From contig JAVGWX010000019.1 of assembly GCA_036924085.1 (NCBI GenBank), forward strand, positions 7,318,141 to 7,382,140: a stretch of DNA of 64,000 nucleotides, in the 5' to 3' direction. This document shows, one piece after another, positions 11,040-22,602 of the stretch. Made by a program: the position numbers and the translations under genes. The notes below the pieces were generated by a model. It was given only the letters and a program-made list of their open reading frames with translations. It was not told the DNA's origin and searched no databases. This DNA is from Ariolimax columbianus. Lineage: Eukaryota; Mollusca; Gastropoda; Stylommatophora; Arionidae. Position 1 is the first letter of the stretch; each line of letters begins with the position of its first letter.

Positions 11040-13545
11040 TATTTTTCTTAACTTAACTTAACGTCTGTATACTGGTTTAGAAGACTGCAGAGTCTGTTTA
11101 CAACCAGTTTCATTTACATTACCTTTCTCTAAAAGCTATGCACATCCAATCTATTCTTAAATGCATTAATGGTCCCTGCTTCCACTATCTCCTGTGGCAA
11201 TGCATTCCAAGGATTCACCACTAAAAAAATATTTCCTAATATCTAATCTGAAAAAAACATGAAAAAAAACTAGTAAAAGTTGATAAAGGTTGAGCTTAAT
11301 CAAAATTTAAAAATGGGTATGGTCAGATACCGCACCGAGACGAAGTTTTTTTTCCATTATACACATCCACAGAACCGCTGCAGCCTCGCCTTATTTTAAT
11401 CTAATATTTAATCTGCACCTCTCTTCAGTCAACTTGTAGCTATGCCCTCTTGTTCTTGTGGGTGGCTCTATTTTTAAAAACTTGTTATAGTCTAATTTAT
11501 CTATTCCTCTGATCATCTTATAAACCTGTATTAAGTCACCACAAATTCTTCTGTCTTCTAGACACTGTAGGCCGGTTTTTCTGAGTCTTTCCTCATAACT
11601 TTGTCGCTCTTTTTTGTATTCTTTCCAGCATGTTTATATCCCCTCTATGATAAGGACTCCATACCTGTACACAATACTCCAATCTAGGTCTAACTAATGC
11701 TTTATACAGTTTGACTATCACTTCCTTGCTCCTATGTTTAATATTTCTATTTATCATACCTAACATTACATTTGCCTTTTTCACTGCTACATGAACTTGC
11801 TCACTCACCTTACCTGTATGATCTATTTTAACCACTAGGCTCCTTTCCTTATCTATCTTTCTAATATTGTTCTCGCCCATTCTGTAATTATGTTCCATAT
11901 TAGATTTACCCATTTGAATACCTGTATATTTATCTACATTAAACTCAGTTTGCCAGCTTACAGACCATTCTTGAATTTTATCTAAGTCTGATCTAAATAT
12001 ATCCATTTCTGCTTTAGATGAGACACTACTGCATAGTGTTGTGTCATCAGCAAATTTTGCAATCATGGATCCCATATCAATGTCCAAATCATTTTTATAT
12101 ATATCAAGAACAAAATTGGTCCCAAAACTGAGCCCTGTTGCACTTCACTTTTCATTTCACATCACTCAGAGAACTCCTTATTTATGTCCACCGTTTGCCT
12201 TTTGAAATATTCTTTGATGAGGTACTCTATCAAAAGCCTTTGCAAAATCTAGATAAATAACATCCTTATCTATCATTTTAGTAACCTTCTCTATGAATTC
12301 CAAAAGATTTGTTAAGCACGATCCCCCTCTAGTAAACCCATGCTGACTATTTATGATTAAATTAAACCTGTCTAAATGCATTACAATGTTTTCTTTGATT
12401 ACTGATTCCAACAATTTACAGACTATGCTCCGTAAATTAACCGGCCTATAATTTGCTGGATCTGATTTGTTGCCCTTTTTTAATAAGAGGATCACTCCTG
12501 CATCTTTCCAATCCTGTGGAACAGTCCCTTTTGCAAGTGATTGAGAACATAATATAGCCAATGGTTTTGCTAGTTGGTCTTTAATTTCAAACAGGAATTT
12601 TGAATAAATACCATCTTGACCTGGACATTTATCCACTTTCAAACCCTCCAATTTTTTAAAAACCCTTTCCTCTGTAAAACAGATTGATCTTAATCCATGT
12701 CTCTTTGAAAGATATATAGAGGCTCTGGGATCTTGGAGCAGTACTCTTTTGTGTAGACTGGGCTAAAGTACTGGTTGAGTAGATTAGCTGCCTCCCTATT
12801 CTGACTTATTATATTTATTGTACTGTCTATGAGAGGGCCTAGTTTATCTTTCGTTCTTTGTTTATTTCTAACGTAAGAAAAGGAGCTTTTACTATCAGCC
12901 TTGATCCTCTGAGGAAGTTTTTTTTTCAAAGTCTATTTTTGCTGTTTTATTCACTTTCTGAGATATGTTCTGCTTGTCCAAATATTTGTAATATGTTTCT
13001 TTTGATTTACCTGCCTCTATATTTTTTTCATGCTTTATTTTTAGCTCTTCTACATTTAACTACAAATCTAGTTATCCACTTTTTACGCTTGCAGTTTACC
13101 TCCCTACATGGAACACATTCCTCTTTTTGCTTTTCTAGAACTGTTTTAAAACTCTCCCACTCTTGTTCAACATCTGTTTCTCCAACAATATCTTTCCAGA
13201 TTATGTGGTTTGCTGCTTCTTTCATCTTTTTAACATCTGCCTTAGTTTAATTGTATGTTCGGGTGTTTCTGTTTACTTTTTTACCTGCAATAAGATCCCA
13301 ACGGATGATTTGATGGTCACTTGAGCCAAACAGTTCCCCAACTGTAACGTTTTCAATCATATTTTCCTCTGTAGTAAAAACTAGGTCGAGTATGTTTTAT
13401 GCCTCTGGTGGCTGCTTCTACATGTTGAATTTAAAAATTGTCAGTTATGCACTTAACAAAAGGTTTTGACTCTACAAGTGCTTCTGCCATATCCAATTTT
13501 ATTTATGGAAAGTTGAAATCCCCAATTAATAATAATTTGCCTTTG
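11040..13545 (-). mobile_element. CR1/Rex1-like LINE, RT and 3' end
   Basis: Large minus-strand element. ORFs at 12178-12651 (GRRP-less finger start, CPGQDGIYSKFL, VILLLKKGNKSDPANYRPV, ITSL-like region, YLDFAKAFDRVPHQ) and 11593-12087 (AKFADDTTLCSSV, LYKALVRPRLEYCVQVWSP) carry the RT fingers, catalytic motif A (DFAKAFD) and FADD box, and thumb. Downstream are a WNALPQEIVEAGTINAF-like C-terminus and a terminal ttaag-type short repeat (seen as aacttaacttaacg at about 11047). Motifs match CR1/Rex1 RTs. Stops and frameshifts make it non-functional. Its endonuclease part is split by the RTE at 13546-15125. Confidence 0.85.
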
Positions 13546-15125
13546 CTATGCTACTAATCAGCTCCTCATCTTCATCTTTGTGACTTGATGACCATCTATA
13601 GCATAGGGACTGTCGTATGTTATCTTCCCAACGTACTTTGGGACGTCCTCGGGGTCTGCGTCCTTGACTTTTGATCGCCCACGACCGCTTTGGTATCCGA
13701 TCTTCTTCCATTCTACAGACATGGCCAAACCACTGTAGTTGGGACTGCTCCACTCGTGTCTGCAGGGGTTGAACTTCAAGATTGCTACATATTGTCTGGT
13801 TACGGATCTTGTCCCTTTTCGTCACCTGAACCCGCCTTTCTTAGGTACCTCATTTCTGAAGTTTGTAATTGCCTTTCTTGGTCTGTAGTCATTGCCCATG
13901 ACTCACATCCATATGTCAGGACAGGCACATAGGTCGAGCAGTATACATCCATCTTTATTTTCCTGCTTATTTCTCTTCTACTGAGGAAACCTCTGTTTAT
14001 TGCATGGAACAGTCTACCTGCTGCTGCCCTTCGTGCAGTTAACTCCTCTTTGATTCCTCCTCTGCTGTCTATTACCACTCCTAGGTATTTAAAGTTGCTG
14101 ACCTGCTCCAGTGCTCGTGTTCCCAGGGTTATCTGATGTCTCTTTTCATCTCTGGCGATCACCAGGGTTTTTGTTTTGAAGTTGCTGATGTGCATTTCTC
14201 TCTTCTTCAACTCTTCTTCCCAGACCTGCACGTTGATCTGGAGATGTTCTTCGGTTTTCGTGATCAGGGCCACATCGTCTGCAAATGCTAGTTCCGATAT
14301 GTAACTTGGTCTCATCTTCCAGTACCCTACTTCATACTTTTTTGTCCGTTCCTTGCAGGCTTTGATGACTTCATCCATGAGGAGTATGAAAAGGTACGGT
14401 GATAGAATGTCCCCCTGCCTTACTCCGCTAGTGGTATTGAACTCTCCTGACTTTAGATTTGATGTCCGCACATAATTTCTGCATGTTTTATAGAAACTCT
14501 GTATGGCAGAGATCAGGGGTCCTGCGATGTTCTTCCTTGTCAGGCACTCCCAGAGTTTGTCCCAAGGAACTTTATCAAATGCTTTCTCCAAATCCTAAAA
14601 GCAAAGATGCATCTCTTTAACATATTCAAGAGCCTTTTCACTTAGCTGTCTAAGTGTAAAGATAAAGCTCGTTCACTCAAGGGAACTCCGCTGTAGTATA
14701 GCATGTTGCCGTCATGGTCCAGAATGCCCTGTCCCTTTTTCTTTGTTTCTGTAAGTGCCAGGACTGTCAATTTTGCTCTCTTCATCTCCTCTATTAGTTC
14801 ATGTTCTTTTCCGTTTATACTTCGTACATTCCATGTTCCGTAAATCGTGGTCCTTTTTTCTCGCCTGTTCGTTGCCGTTGAGGTCAGTCTGATTTTCTCT
14901 ATGTTTTGACTTGTAATCTGTTTTTTTTAAGACATACAGGTGATTAGCCTGTTGTGTCTTTGCATGGTGTAGGGGCTGCCTCCTTACAGCCTCCATGCCT
15001 GCCGACTCGTTTTTGCCCACGGCTGCTTATTTTTTCGCAGCTAACCTCCAAATTAGGAGGCCTTTCAGCAATCCGCAACCCTGCTGACGCGCCTAGTAGG
15101 AGGTAGGTACCTCCCCCAGGAACTG
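13546..15125 (-). mobile_element. Internally deleted RTE-type LINE inserted in the CR1
   Basis: Minus strand. The 5' part (about 14860-14660) gives RSINGKEHELIEEMKRAKL, TETKKKGQG and YYSGVPL, the endonuclease N-terminus. It then runs straight into LRQLSEKALEYVKEMHLCF and, in the 263-aa ORF at 13800-14591, EKAFDKVPWDKLWE, SGVRQGDILSPYLFILLMD and LAFADDVALI. The rest of the endonuclease and the EN-RT linker are missing. The RT C-terminus (13526-13825) has WFGHVCRMEEDRIPKR and GRPKVRWEDN and ends in a gatgaagatgagg-type tail. The CR1 endonuclease resumes on both sides. Confidence 0.8.
13800..14591 (-). pseudogene. RTE reverse transcriptase ORF fragment (263 aa)
   Basis: RT palm and thumb of the internally deleted RTE. 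Motif A (EKAFDKVPW) is at residues 2-10, the motif B region SGVRQGDILSPYLF near 54-67 and the catalytic FADD near 103. YLGVVIDSRGG and LTYGCESWAMT mark the thumb. The palm motifs look intact, but the ORF lacks its endonuclease and continues C-terminally only by a frame change near 13810. Confidence 0.8.
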
Positions 15126-15300
15126 AATTTGTACAGCATAATAAAACGCCACCTCCCTTAGCCTTGTCTCCAACTACCCTATCTTTCCTTAACATTGTAT
15201 ATCCCTCTATTTTAAGTTCACTATCTGCAATGTCCTGATATGTCCATGATACTGTTGACCCTATTATATCTGGTTTTTTTCTCTTCTTCTACATACAGTT
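15126..15300 (-). mobile_element. CR1-like LINE, endonuclease N-terminal part
   Basis: Minus-strand reading KPDIIGSTVSWTYQDIADSE, then LKIEGYTMLRKDRV and GGGVLLCCTN, is the early part of a CR1-type endonuclease. The matching downstream part (LLLIGDFNFP-like, about 13540-13500) lies across the RTE insertion, so both belong to one CR1 copy. Confidence 0.75.
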
Positions 15301-15488
15301 CCAATTTTTCTCTTTTATTTATTATGCTTCTCACATTATGTCTTTGTGGCTATTAAGCTAGCTAATATACATGATTGTCTCTATGATTTTATCCTTATTA
15401 TTTACATTTTCTACCATAGAAACTAATTAGTGGGGACAAGCTGGTGACATCCACTTTTATCATATATCTTGTGTAGCCTAATAACTCT
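15301..15488. other. Possible 5' remainder of the CR1
   Basis: Low-complexity T-rich sequence; nothing further recognised. Confidence 0.3.
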
Positions 15489-15672
15489 TCTTTTTGCGTT
15501 CGCCAAATTTCTTTATTCCCCAAGGGGGTGTGCTATGTTTTTGGGCATCCGACTTGCGGCATGCATTTTATGTAAGGGTCTGCTTCCCTGGACGGTGCTG
15601 TGATGGGGATAGAACACAGCATCTTCTGATTTTTGGGCTGTGTCACTTAACCACAAGCCCATGCCATCCCCA
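15489..15672 (-). mobile_element. SINE-A copy 5, internally deleted
   Basis: Minus-strand SINE-A with tail (tttttgcgttcgcc) at the left and tRNA-like head at the right. It lacks parts of the body around gggtttgcttcc and is diverged. Confidence 0.8.
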
Positions 15673-15994
15673 ACTCAGTCATTTATTAACAAACATGTTC
15701 TCATAATGTTTACTGTTAATTGTATTGAAGTTTTAAGAACGGTGTCTTATTTAAGACTACACAGATGTGATTAAGGCAATACTCACCAGTTGATTGCCAT
15801 AGTTGATGTTTTTATATTATCGAGAATGAAAATTAAAAGGTGTAGAATTAAATACAAATAGGAATTATACACATAATAAGAGTAACAGAAAAACTTTAAA
15901 ATATTGTACAATATGTACAAAAATGTCATTTAAATTTTAGTATTTTGCCAATTATTGCCTTTTTGAAAATCATTAAAATCTTCTTATAAAGGTA
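15673..15994. other. No recognisable feature
   Basis: AT-rich DNA without coding signal or recognised repeat. Confidence 0.5.
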
Positions 15995-17296
15995 TACTAG
16001 AGCCGATTGATTTGATGGAGCTCTATCGCAGATGGAATAGGGGTTTGCTCTATTCTATCTCATTCTACACTCACGCTTAAACAAATCCAAGTAACACTAA
16101 ATATAAACACAATACAACAGATTATTTAATCAAGAAACACTGTCAACTATAAACTCTCTAACAATTTAAATTCTTTATCTCACAGGCTTATCTAAAACAC
16201 TCTTACCTCTAAATCTAACCAATCGATACTGTTATTGCCCTGATTCTTTCTTCTCTCCTAATCTGGTCTGCTGCGATCAAACTTGGTTGCGGATTGCAGC
16301 TGATGGTAAAGTTCGTAGGTTCTGAACCTGAGTATGACATCCGTGGTCTTGTTTCTCTTTGTCGGCGGAAGATTAAAGTGGTCTCAATGTGGTCAGGATA
16401 GACTGCATGAAATATGATCCATGGGACCACTGCATAACTGCCTCTAGCTGCGACAGTCGACGTACATTCACGTAATCAAGGTGTTGTTGACGTGATCAGT
16501 GGGACTGCGTCAATATGATGAATGGGATGACTGAAAGACTGCCTCTACTGCAACTGATGACTTGTAATCATGACCACCACATAATATGAGGGTAGTTACC
16601 TTGTTTGCTGCGTGTCTATCTCAACTGCCTCTCTCTGTCGCCTAAATATCAACTCAAATCTGCCTTAACTGCATATCTTCGTCGCCTACCCTCCACTGAG
16701 CGTCTCTTTCCAAAATACCTCTGAAGTGAAGTGTTCTCTCTCTGTGGTTCTCAACTCATATCTGAAGGCAAATCTTTTCTCTCTGCCGCTTGCTCTCCAT
16801 CGAGAGTCTCTTACCAATGTCTTCTCAAGTAATATTTTGATGTGAAATATTCTCTCTCTGTGTCTATCTTATGTCATCTCGGCAGTCAAGTCTTTTCTCT
16901 CCACCATCTACACTCCACTGAGCGTCTCTTCCCAATTCTGTCTCAAGTAATGATCCTCACATCTCTCTATGTCGGGATTTATATTCGATCTCCTCCCAGA
17001 TCACATGATTTCCAAAACTGTGCGCATTTTTGTCCGTCTGCTTGCCATTATTCCCCAACCTATTTGCGTGGTTTCCAGACGACGCGGGTTTATTGGCGGC
17101 AACAAGTCTTCGTGTCACTAACCACTATCGTTCCAGGTTGTTGACACATGGCCTGTAACTTACTTCAGATTACGTTGTGGTTCGATTTGGTTGCTCAAAT
17201 TCTGGCGGGACTGAGTTCAGCTGTACTGACTCAAATCCCACAAGAAAGAAAGAAAAATAAATGGTTGTCTAATCTCCTACTTATATATTGTCTGTA
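15995..17296 (-). repeat. Repeat X, copy 1
   Basis: About 1.3 kb, inverted relative to a second copy at 30181-31742. Shared landmarks include the start near tagagccgat / gatcggctctgg, the block caagtaacactaaatataaac, the block ccaccactga-like gagcgtctc subrepeats, ctggcgggactgagttcagctg and the end ctacttatatattgtct. No ORF of note. It contains purine/pyrimidine-biased subrepeats (gagcgtctctt and variants). Class unknown; see copy 2. Confidence 0.8.
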
Positions 17297-17985
17297 CGGG
17301 CTTCAACAGCAGGATAAAAGTTAACAGTCAGGAATTCGAAGTGGTTGACCGTTTTAAATATCTTGGGTCGATTGTCAGTGATGAAGGATCAAAATGTGAG
17401 GTGTTGGCCAGAATAGCACAGACAATAGCGGCACTTGCACGCTTAACAAAATCTGGCAAGATAAACGGTTAGCACTATGCACGAAAATCAGATTAATGCG
17501 TACACTGGTCCTGTCAATATTCCTCTATGCGTGTGAGACATGGACAGTTACAGCTGACCTTCAACGAATGATACAGGCCTTAGAGATGAGATGTTTCCGA
17601 AAACTTTTAAACGTCACGTACAAAGATCGAGTCACAAATGAGGAAATACGAGATAGAATTACAACAGCAATAGGGCCTTTCGAAGACCTCTTGGCACCTG
17701 TCAAAAGAAGGAAACTCATTTGGTACGATCACATATCGAGATCAAACAGTCTTGCAAATACAATCCTCCATTGAAAGGTGCATGGCAGACGACGAAGAGG
17801 CCGGCCCAAAAAGAGATGGGAGGACAACATAAAAGAATGGACCAGTCTCCGACCAGAAGAGTCACAGGCAGCAGCATCTGACAGAGAGGGGTGGCGTGGG
17901 GTTGTGAGGATGTCTTCATGTGTGCCCCAACGACCTTACCGGTTACGGGATGACCTGGCCTGACCTGACCTGACAGCTAAGATCT
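17297..17985 (+). mobile_element. RTE-type LINE 3' end
   Basis: Plus strand: VDRFKYLGSIVSDEGS, then ORF 17496-17774 with LVLSIFLYACETWTVTADLQ and YDHISRSNSLANTILH, then RRRGRPKKRWEDNIKEWT and VPQRPYRLRDD. The stop is followed by a (ctgac)n tail at about 17958-17976. 5'-truncated just before the thumb. Confidence 0.85.
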
Positions 17986-18506
17986 GTTACTCTGTTACAA
18001 AAGTAATTGAAACAAAATTATCCTTGCTGCTTTATTTCAATCCATACCCAGTATAATGAATGCTCTCAGGCTGTTCACAATAAATTATACTGTACAAATT
18101 CCATTTGAAAAGAAAAAGGTAAATCTTGAAAAATATGTTGTCCAGAACATGGCAATGACACTAACATTTGTCATTTGGCTCTTACATTGAAGAAAATATA
18201 TGTTGATGTATAAATGACTTAGTCCACAGTGAATACATAAGTAACCATTTTGCAATTCCAAGTTTCTGTCATCATATTGCATTAAGCTCCACTTTACATT
18301 GTATTACATCACGCTCTGTATGATTAATAGCCATATAAGCATGCAAGACAAAACCCTGTAGATGATATGGCTGCTAGACTCTTGACAATGTATAAAAAAT
18401 TTAATAACCATACTTACTATCTGTGCGTATCTGTTGATGATAGTGGCTACAAGAAAATTCAGGGTTGTGATTATTAAGATGGTGCACTCTAATCAACTGG
18501 CAACAT
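17986..18506. other. Unassigned intronic DNA
   Basis: No coding signal or repeat recognised. Its right edge (aatcaactggcaacatctac) resembles a degenerate unit of the minisatellite on the other side of the LINE. Confidence 0.5.
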
Positions 18507-18519
18507 CTACATGTTTCTA

Positions 18520-19215
18520 ATAATAGCTGTCCATCGTTGTCGATGAGGACCACCGACATCATCCTTGTCACAGACTTTCCTGTTTGGTGTGGGTGCGCCT
18601 GTGGCTGAACAGGCCAATGCGTGCACGAAAACATCTGCTACATATTGGGCACGCGAGGTTTGTAGAAGGTGATGGTGTTCCCGCTGTTCGGGATTTCCGG
18701 GTCTCACGTCTGCTCTCGGCTTTGACAACACGGTCGTCTTCGCCGGTAGCTACATCCAATTTGACTACGATTCTCCAGTCAGATCTGTTTTGCGCAAGAC
18801 ATTCCCAGGTGTCTATGTCTATCTGGCAACTTTTTAGTGAGTCCTTCAGACCGTCTTTAAAACGTTTCTTTGGGCGCCCTCTCTCGCGCCATCCCTCTCT
18901 CAGCTCGCCGTAGAGAAGCTTCTTTGGGAGCCGCTCGTCTTACATACGGACGAGGTGTCCGGCCCATCCTAGTCGTGCTTTTTCTAGCAGTGCATGGATG
19001 CTGGGCATGTTAGCCCTCGAGAGAACCTCGATGTCAGTGACACGATCTTGCCATCGGATGTAGAATATTCATCTCAGGCAACCTGTGTGGAAGTGGTTTA
19101 TCCTCCTTGCATGTCCAGAGTATACAGTCCAGCTTTCGCAAGTGTATAGTAGGGTTGGAATGATGGTTGCACGGTAGACTTTGAGTTCGATCTTGACGCT
19201 GATGTCACGACGTGC
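18520..19215 (-). pseudogene. LINE ORF2 C-terminus: RT thumb and C2H2 zinc finger
   Basis: In changing minus-strand frames: LLYTCESWTVYSGHARR-like thumb, WAGHLVRM, then (18568-18759) GTPSPSTNLACPICSRC, FRARIGLFSHRRTHTK. The spacing C-x2-C ... H-x3-H defines one C2H2 finger at the extreme C-terminus. The codon at 19213-19215 is a stop (tag) where the copy at 26343 has tryptophan (tgg), separating this part from the main RT ORF. Confidence 0.85.
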
Positions 19216-20832
19216 CTAGACCATTGACCGCATTCTACCAAAGGCTGTGCTGGCCTTTGCTATTCTGCTTGCCACCTCATCGTCTAGGCTGACAGATCTC
19301 GACAGTGTATGCCCAGATATGTGAATTTGTCTGCGACATTCAGCATCTGCCCGCTGACTGTAGTCTCTGGTTTTGTGTACGGCATGCCTGGTGCTGGTTG
19401 GTACATGACCTGTTTTTTTGGCATTTATGGTCAGACCGAAATTTTCGCATGCGGCAGAGAACTGGTCCATTCCAACCTGCATGTTCAGTTCTGAGTTGCT
19501 CATTAGAGCGCAGTCGTCAGCAAATACAAGTTCCCTGATTATGTCGCCAGCCACTTTGGTTTTGGCCTTCATTCTTCTGGGATTGAGTAACTTGCCATCT
19601 GTGCGGTACTTTATGGGTATTCTAAGCTCCAGTGATCTGAAGGCATCTGTCATCGTGGCCACGAACATCATGCTGAACAAAGTCGGGGCGAGTACACATT
19701 CTTGTTTTACTCCGTTTGATACTAGAAACGTTTTAGAGATTGCACCGCTGTCCAGTACACGAGCACACATGCCTTCGTGTAGCTGTTTCACCATGGTTGT
19801 GACCTTGTTGGGGCAGCCAAACTTGGACATTATCATCCACAGCCCTCCTCTGTTTACTGTATCAAATGCCTTTGTCAAATCAATAAATGTGGTGTACAAG
19901 GCCTGATTTTGTTCCCGACACTTCTCTTGTACTTGGCGAGCGGCAAAAATCATGTCCACTGTTCCTCTTCCGTCTCTGAATCCACATTGGCTTTCTGGGA
20001 GGTGGTGGCTTTGTTCAAGGTGTTTGTTGAGCCTGTTTAGCCTGTTTAGCAGTAAGCGCGCTAGGATCTTGCCTGCTACGGAGAGTAGCGATATTCCACG
20101 ATGATTGTCGCATTCCTGACGGTTGCCTTTTCTTTTGTACAGGTGAACGATTGAGGTGTCCTTTAACTCCTGCGGAATTTTTCCTTCAGCCCACATGTGG
20201 CAGAAGAGTTCAGTGATCCTTCTGGTGAGGAATGGGCCAGCTGTCTTATATACCTCTGCTGGTATTGCATCAGCTCCTGGAGCTTTTCCTATAGATAGTG
20301 AACTGATTGCCCTGTTGACTTCCTCCTCAGTGATGACTTCATCCAACGCCAGGTTCAGTTCCACCTGCGACATTTGCCGGATGGCCTCTTCATTTATGGA
20401 CGATGGGTGGTTTAGTATTTTGCAGAAGTGGTCTGCCCATCTGTCTAGAATCTGAACCTTATCTGTTAGCAGTGCCCCATCCGCACTGCGAACTGGAGTA
20501 TTACTAGAGGGCTGAGGGCCGTAGAGAGCTTTCAGTGCCTCGTAAAACCGTTTGGTGTCATGACGCTTGGCGAACATCTCAATTTCGTCAGCTCTTTTGC
20601 TGAGCCAGGAGTCTTGCATCTCTCTAAGCCTGGTCTGGACAGCTTTGTGAGCAGTATTGAAGGCAGCTTTTGCTGCCGGAGATGGTGTGTTCCTCTGATA
20701 TTCCCTGTGCGCTTCATGTTTTGCATCGAGAAGGCCCTGTATTTCCAGATCGTTCTCATTAAACCAGTCCTTATGCTTGCGCGTGAGTGGGCCCATGTGT
20801 TTAACAGCTGTATCGTAGAGTGTATTTCTCAA
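19216..20832 (-). pseudogene. LINE reverse transcriptase ORF, 538 aa
   Basis: The longest ORF in the window. Residues about 1-140 are the EN-RT linker. Fingers: IGKAPGADAIPAEVYKTAG (about 181-199). Motif A is FIDLTKAFDTV (about 316-326). Motif B is VKQECVLAPTLF (about 375), where the usual VKQGC glycine has become glutamate. The catalytic box is FADD (about 437-440). Near residue 515 the frame slips, losing the FTYLGST block that the 26343 copy keeps. A 9-bp repeat (agcctgttt) near 20035-20050 duplicates residues NRL. Product: RNA-directed DNA polymerase for target-primed reverse transcription. The G-to-E change, frameshift and stop at its end make activity unlikely. Confidence 0.9.
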
Positions 20833-20839
20833 TGATGCC

Positions 20840-21720
20840 CAGCTCTCTTCGATGTCGTTCTTTTCAAAACGAAGCTCAGATAGTCTGCCCTCAAGCTCTT
20901 CCTAGAAGCCACTTCTCGTGGGTTCGTATTTCAGCTGAGAGACATTTAGCCTCCTCTGTGGTTTCTTTCCCTGGGGGTGCATTTTGGGCTGGATCTTGAA
21001 GTCTAGTTTGGCAATGACAAGTCGATGGTCGGTCCAACATTCTGCACCACACATGCTCTTCGTTACCATAGCATCTGCTCAATCCCTACGTCTGATGATA
21101 ATGTAGTCAATGAGGTGCCAGTGACGGGACCCTGGTTGCATCCATGTGGTTCTATTTCAGACCGGAAGTCGGAAAGCTGTGTTTGTAATGAGTAGTTCAT
21201 TTGCAGCACATGTCCTCAAAAGGAGCAGTCCGTTACTATTGCATTTTCCGATACCATGTCTGCCAATGGGTCCCTTCCAGGCTGTATGGTCTGTGCCAAC
21301 CTTAGCGTTAAAATCAGAGGATGACCGATTTGGGGACTGCAGCGATGAGCGTCTCAAGGTCCTGATAAAACTTATCTTTTGTTTCCTGAGGATTTGTCAT
21401 TGTGGGTGCGTATGCACTGATAAGTGTTGCATGGCGCCCTCCTATTAGGGGGAGACGCAGTGTAATCAGGCGGTCATTAATTCCTCTGGGCATGCTTGTG
21501 AGCTTGTCGACCATGTTGGTTTGATGGCAAAGCCAACTCCAGCTTCACAGCGTTCTTCTTTGCTGCGGCCGCTACAGAAGAAAGTATAACCAGCGTCTTC
21601 TTCTGTGATCTGCCCTTCCTCTGCCAGTCGTGTCTCGCTCAGGGCAGCTATGCAGATGTTGTATCTAGCCAGTTCCCTAGCGATCAGAGCTGTCCGTCGT
21701 TAGGGTCTGTTTGCTTTAGC
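20840..21720 (-). pseudogene. LINE endonuclease domain, frameshifted
   Basis: Minus-strand pieces in several frames cover an entire apurinic-type endonuclease: ALIARELARYNICIAALSE, then TEEDAGYTFFCSGRSKEE and GVGFAI (21640-21500), LISAYAPT (21314-21514) and [15 protein letters not shown] followed by [11 protein letters not shown] and [10 protein letters not shown] (21357-21157). These are the blocks annotated in many invertebrates as craniofacial development protein 2-like because of BCNT/BovB homology. The frame breaks at least three times. It would nick the genomic target during insertion. Confidence 0.85.
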
Positions 21721-22304
21721 GTTGTCCAGTAGCATGCAGACATTCCATATTGCAAGCGTGATGGGTAGTTTTCGTGATCGTTTTCTGCCTGTTCCGCCGC
21801 TGCAGTTTGGGGGACCTGCAAGTTGCTAGTCAGGGTGTGATCTGTAGGGTGATGTCGTGAGTTGCGCAGTGTTTTTATAGTGAGGGTGATGTGCGCAGGA
21901 TCTTCCTCACTCTCTCGTCTGGACTCAAAATGTTCTAGAGGCAAGACATTGTCAAGACTTCTAGTGAAGGGTTCCAATGCAGACAGTATAGTTTCAGCGT
22001 GTGCCTCATTTTCTCGGTAGCCCTTCCCTTCTCTTTTATCGCTGGGGTGGAGCTTTGAGGTATCTGTGTCTGAGTGTATTTGTTTATGTATTCTTCTTCC
22101 ACCTCTCTTTCCTCTGATCTTTTGCCATAATTGTTTACTTGTGAGTTCTGATGCCTCCTCGGTAAAGTGTATTTTCAGCACACGCAACAGATGTAGATCT
22201 GAGTTTGAAGGGACGTAGTGTGCTGATCGAAGCGCAATGAGCTCCTTTCTGAAATACCGTCTATTTGACCGGATCAGTATGACCTCCTTCGTTTCAGTGT
22301 TCAT
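21684..22304 (-). pseudogene. LINE 5' ORF region, 206 aa
   Basis: ORF at the 5' end of the full-length LINE, beginning MNTETKEVILIRSNRRYFRK about 300 bp from the 5' terminus. It is charged and shows SELTSKQLWQKIRGKRGGRR. Its last about 30 residues overlap the endonuclease start in a different frame (the endonuclease frame reads WNVCMLLDN-like there). It could be the N-terminal extension of ORF2 or a separate small ORF1. No domain recognised. Confidence 0.55.
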
Positions 22305-22602
22305 GCTTCCTTATCTGGGTCACGATACAGCACGGAGCGACACTAGCTTTTGACCAGGTCAAGTTTTGGCCACGCTTTGTCCCATCAAAACTGTACACAT
22401 TAAGTCTACCTTTCACGACTAAAAATACCCTGTTATATACTTCGTTACATCACTTTGTTCACATTAGTATGCTTAATTTACAAGTCGGCACATTTATATC
22501 CAGGAATCACGTTAATAGTCCGAGAGTTATAGAAAACACAAACAATACACCGTTTTATCAAGAGGGAAATTGACTGCGGCTATGCCCGGCACCATCTTGA
22601 CC

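Larger units (their letters stand above)
18520..22602 (-). mobile_element. Full-length LINE with endonuclease, RT and C-terminal C2H2 finger
   Basis: A complete 4083-bp non-LTR retrotransposon on the minus strand, bounded by a perfect 13-bp target duplication (ctacatgtttcta) at 18507-18519 and 22603-22615. In element orientation it begins ggtcaagatggtgccgggca, carries an apurinic-type endonuclease and an RT and ends with a C2H2 finger, then ...cagctattat. The second copy at 26343 has the same 3' terminus. The frame is broken several times, so it is dead as it stands. The single ORF2-like layout and EN type suggest an RTE-like lineage; the clade is not certain. Confidence 0.93.

Noticed and set aside
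19216..20832. 538-aa ORF as a host gene
   Set aside because: All RT motifs, flanking endonuclease, target duplications and a second copy at 26343 show it is LINE-derived.
20156..20835. Plus-strand ORFs opposite the LINE (also 19305-19906, 27004-27730, 28028-28300)
   Set aside because: Antisense shadows of the RT frame. They have no motif and repeat in both LINE copies only because the DNA does.
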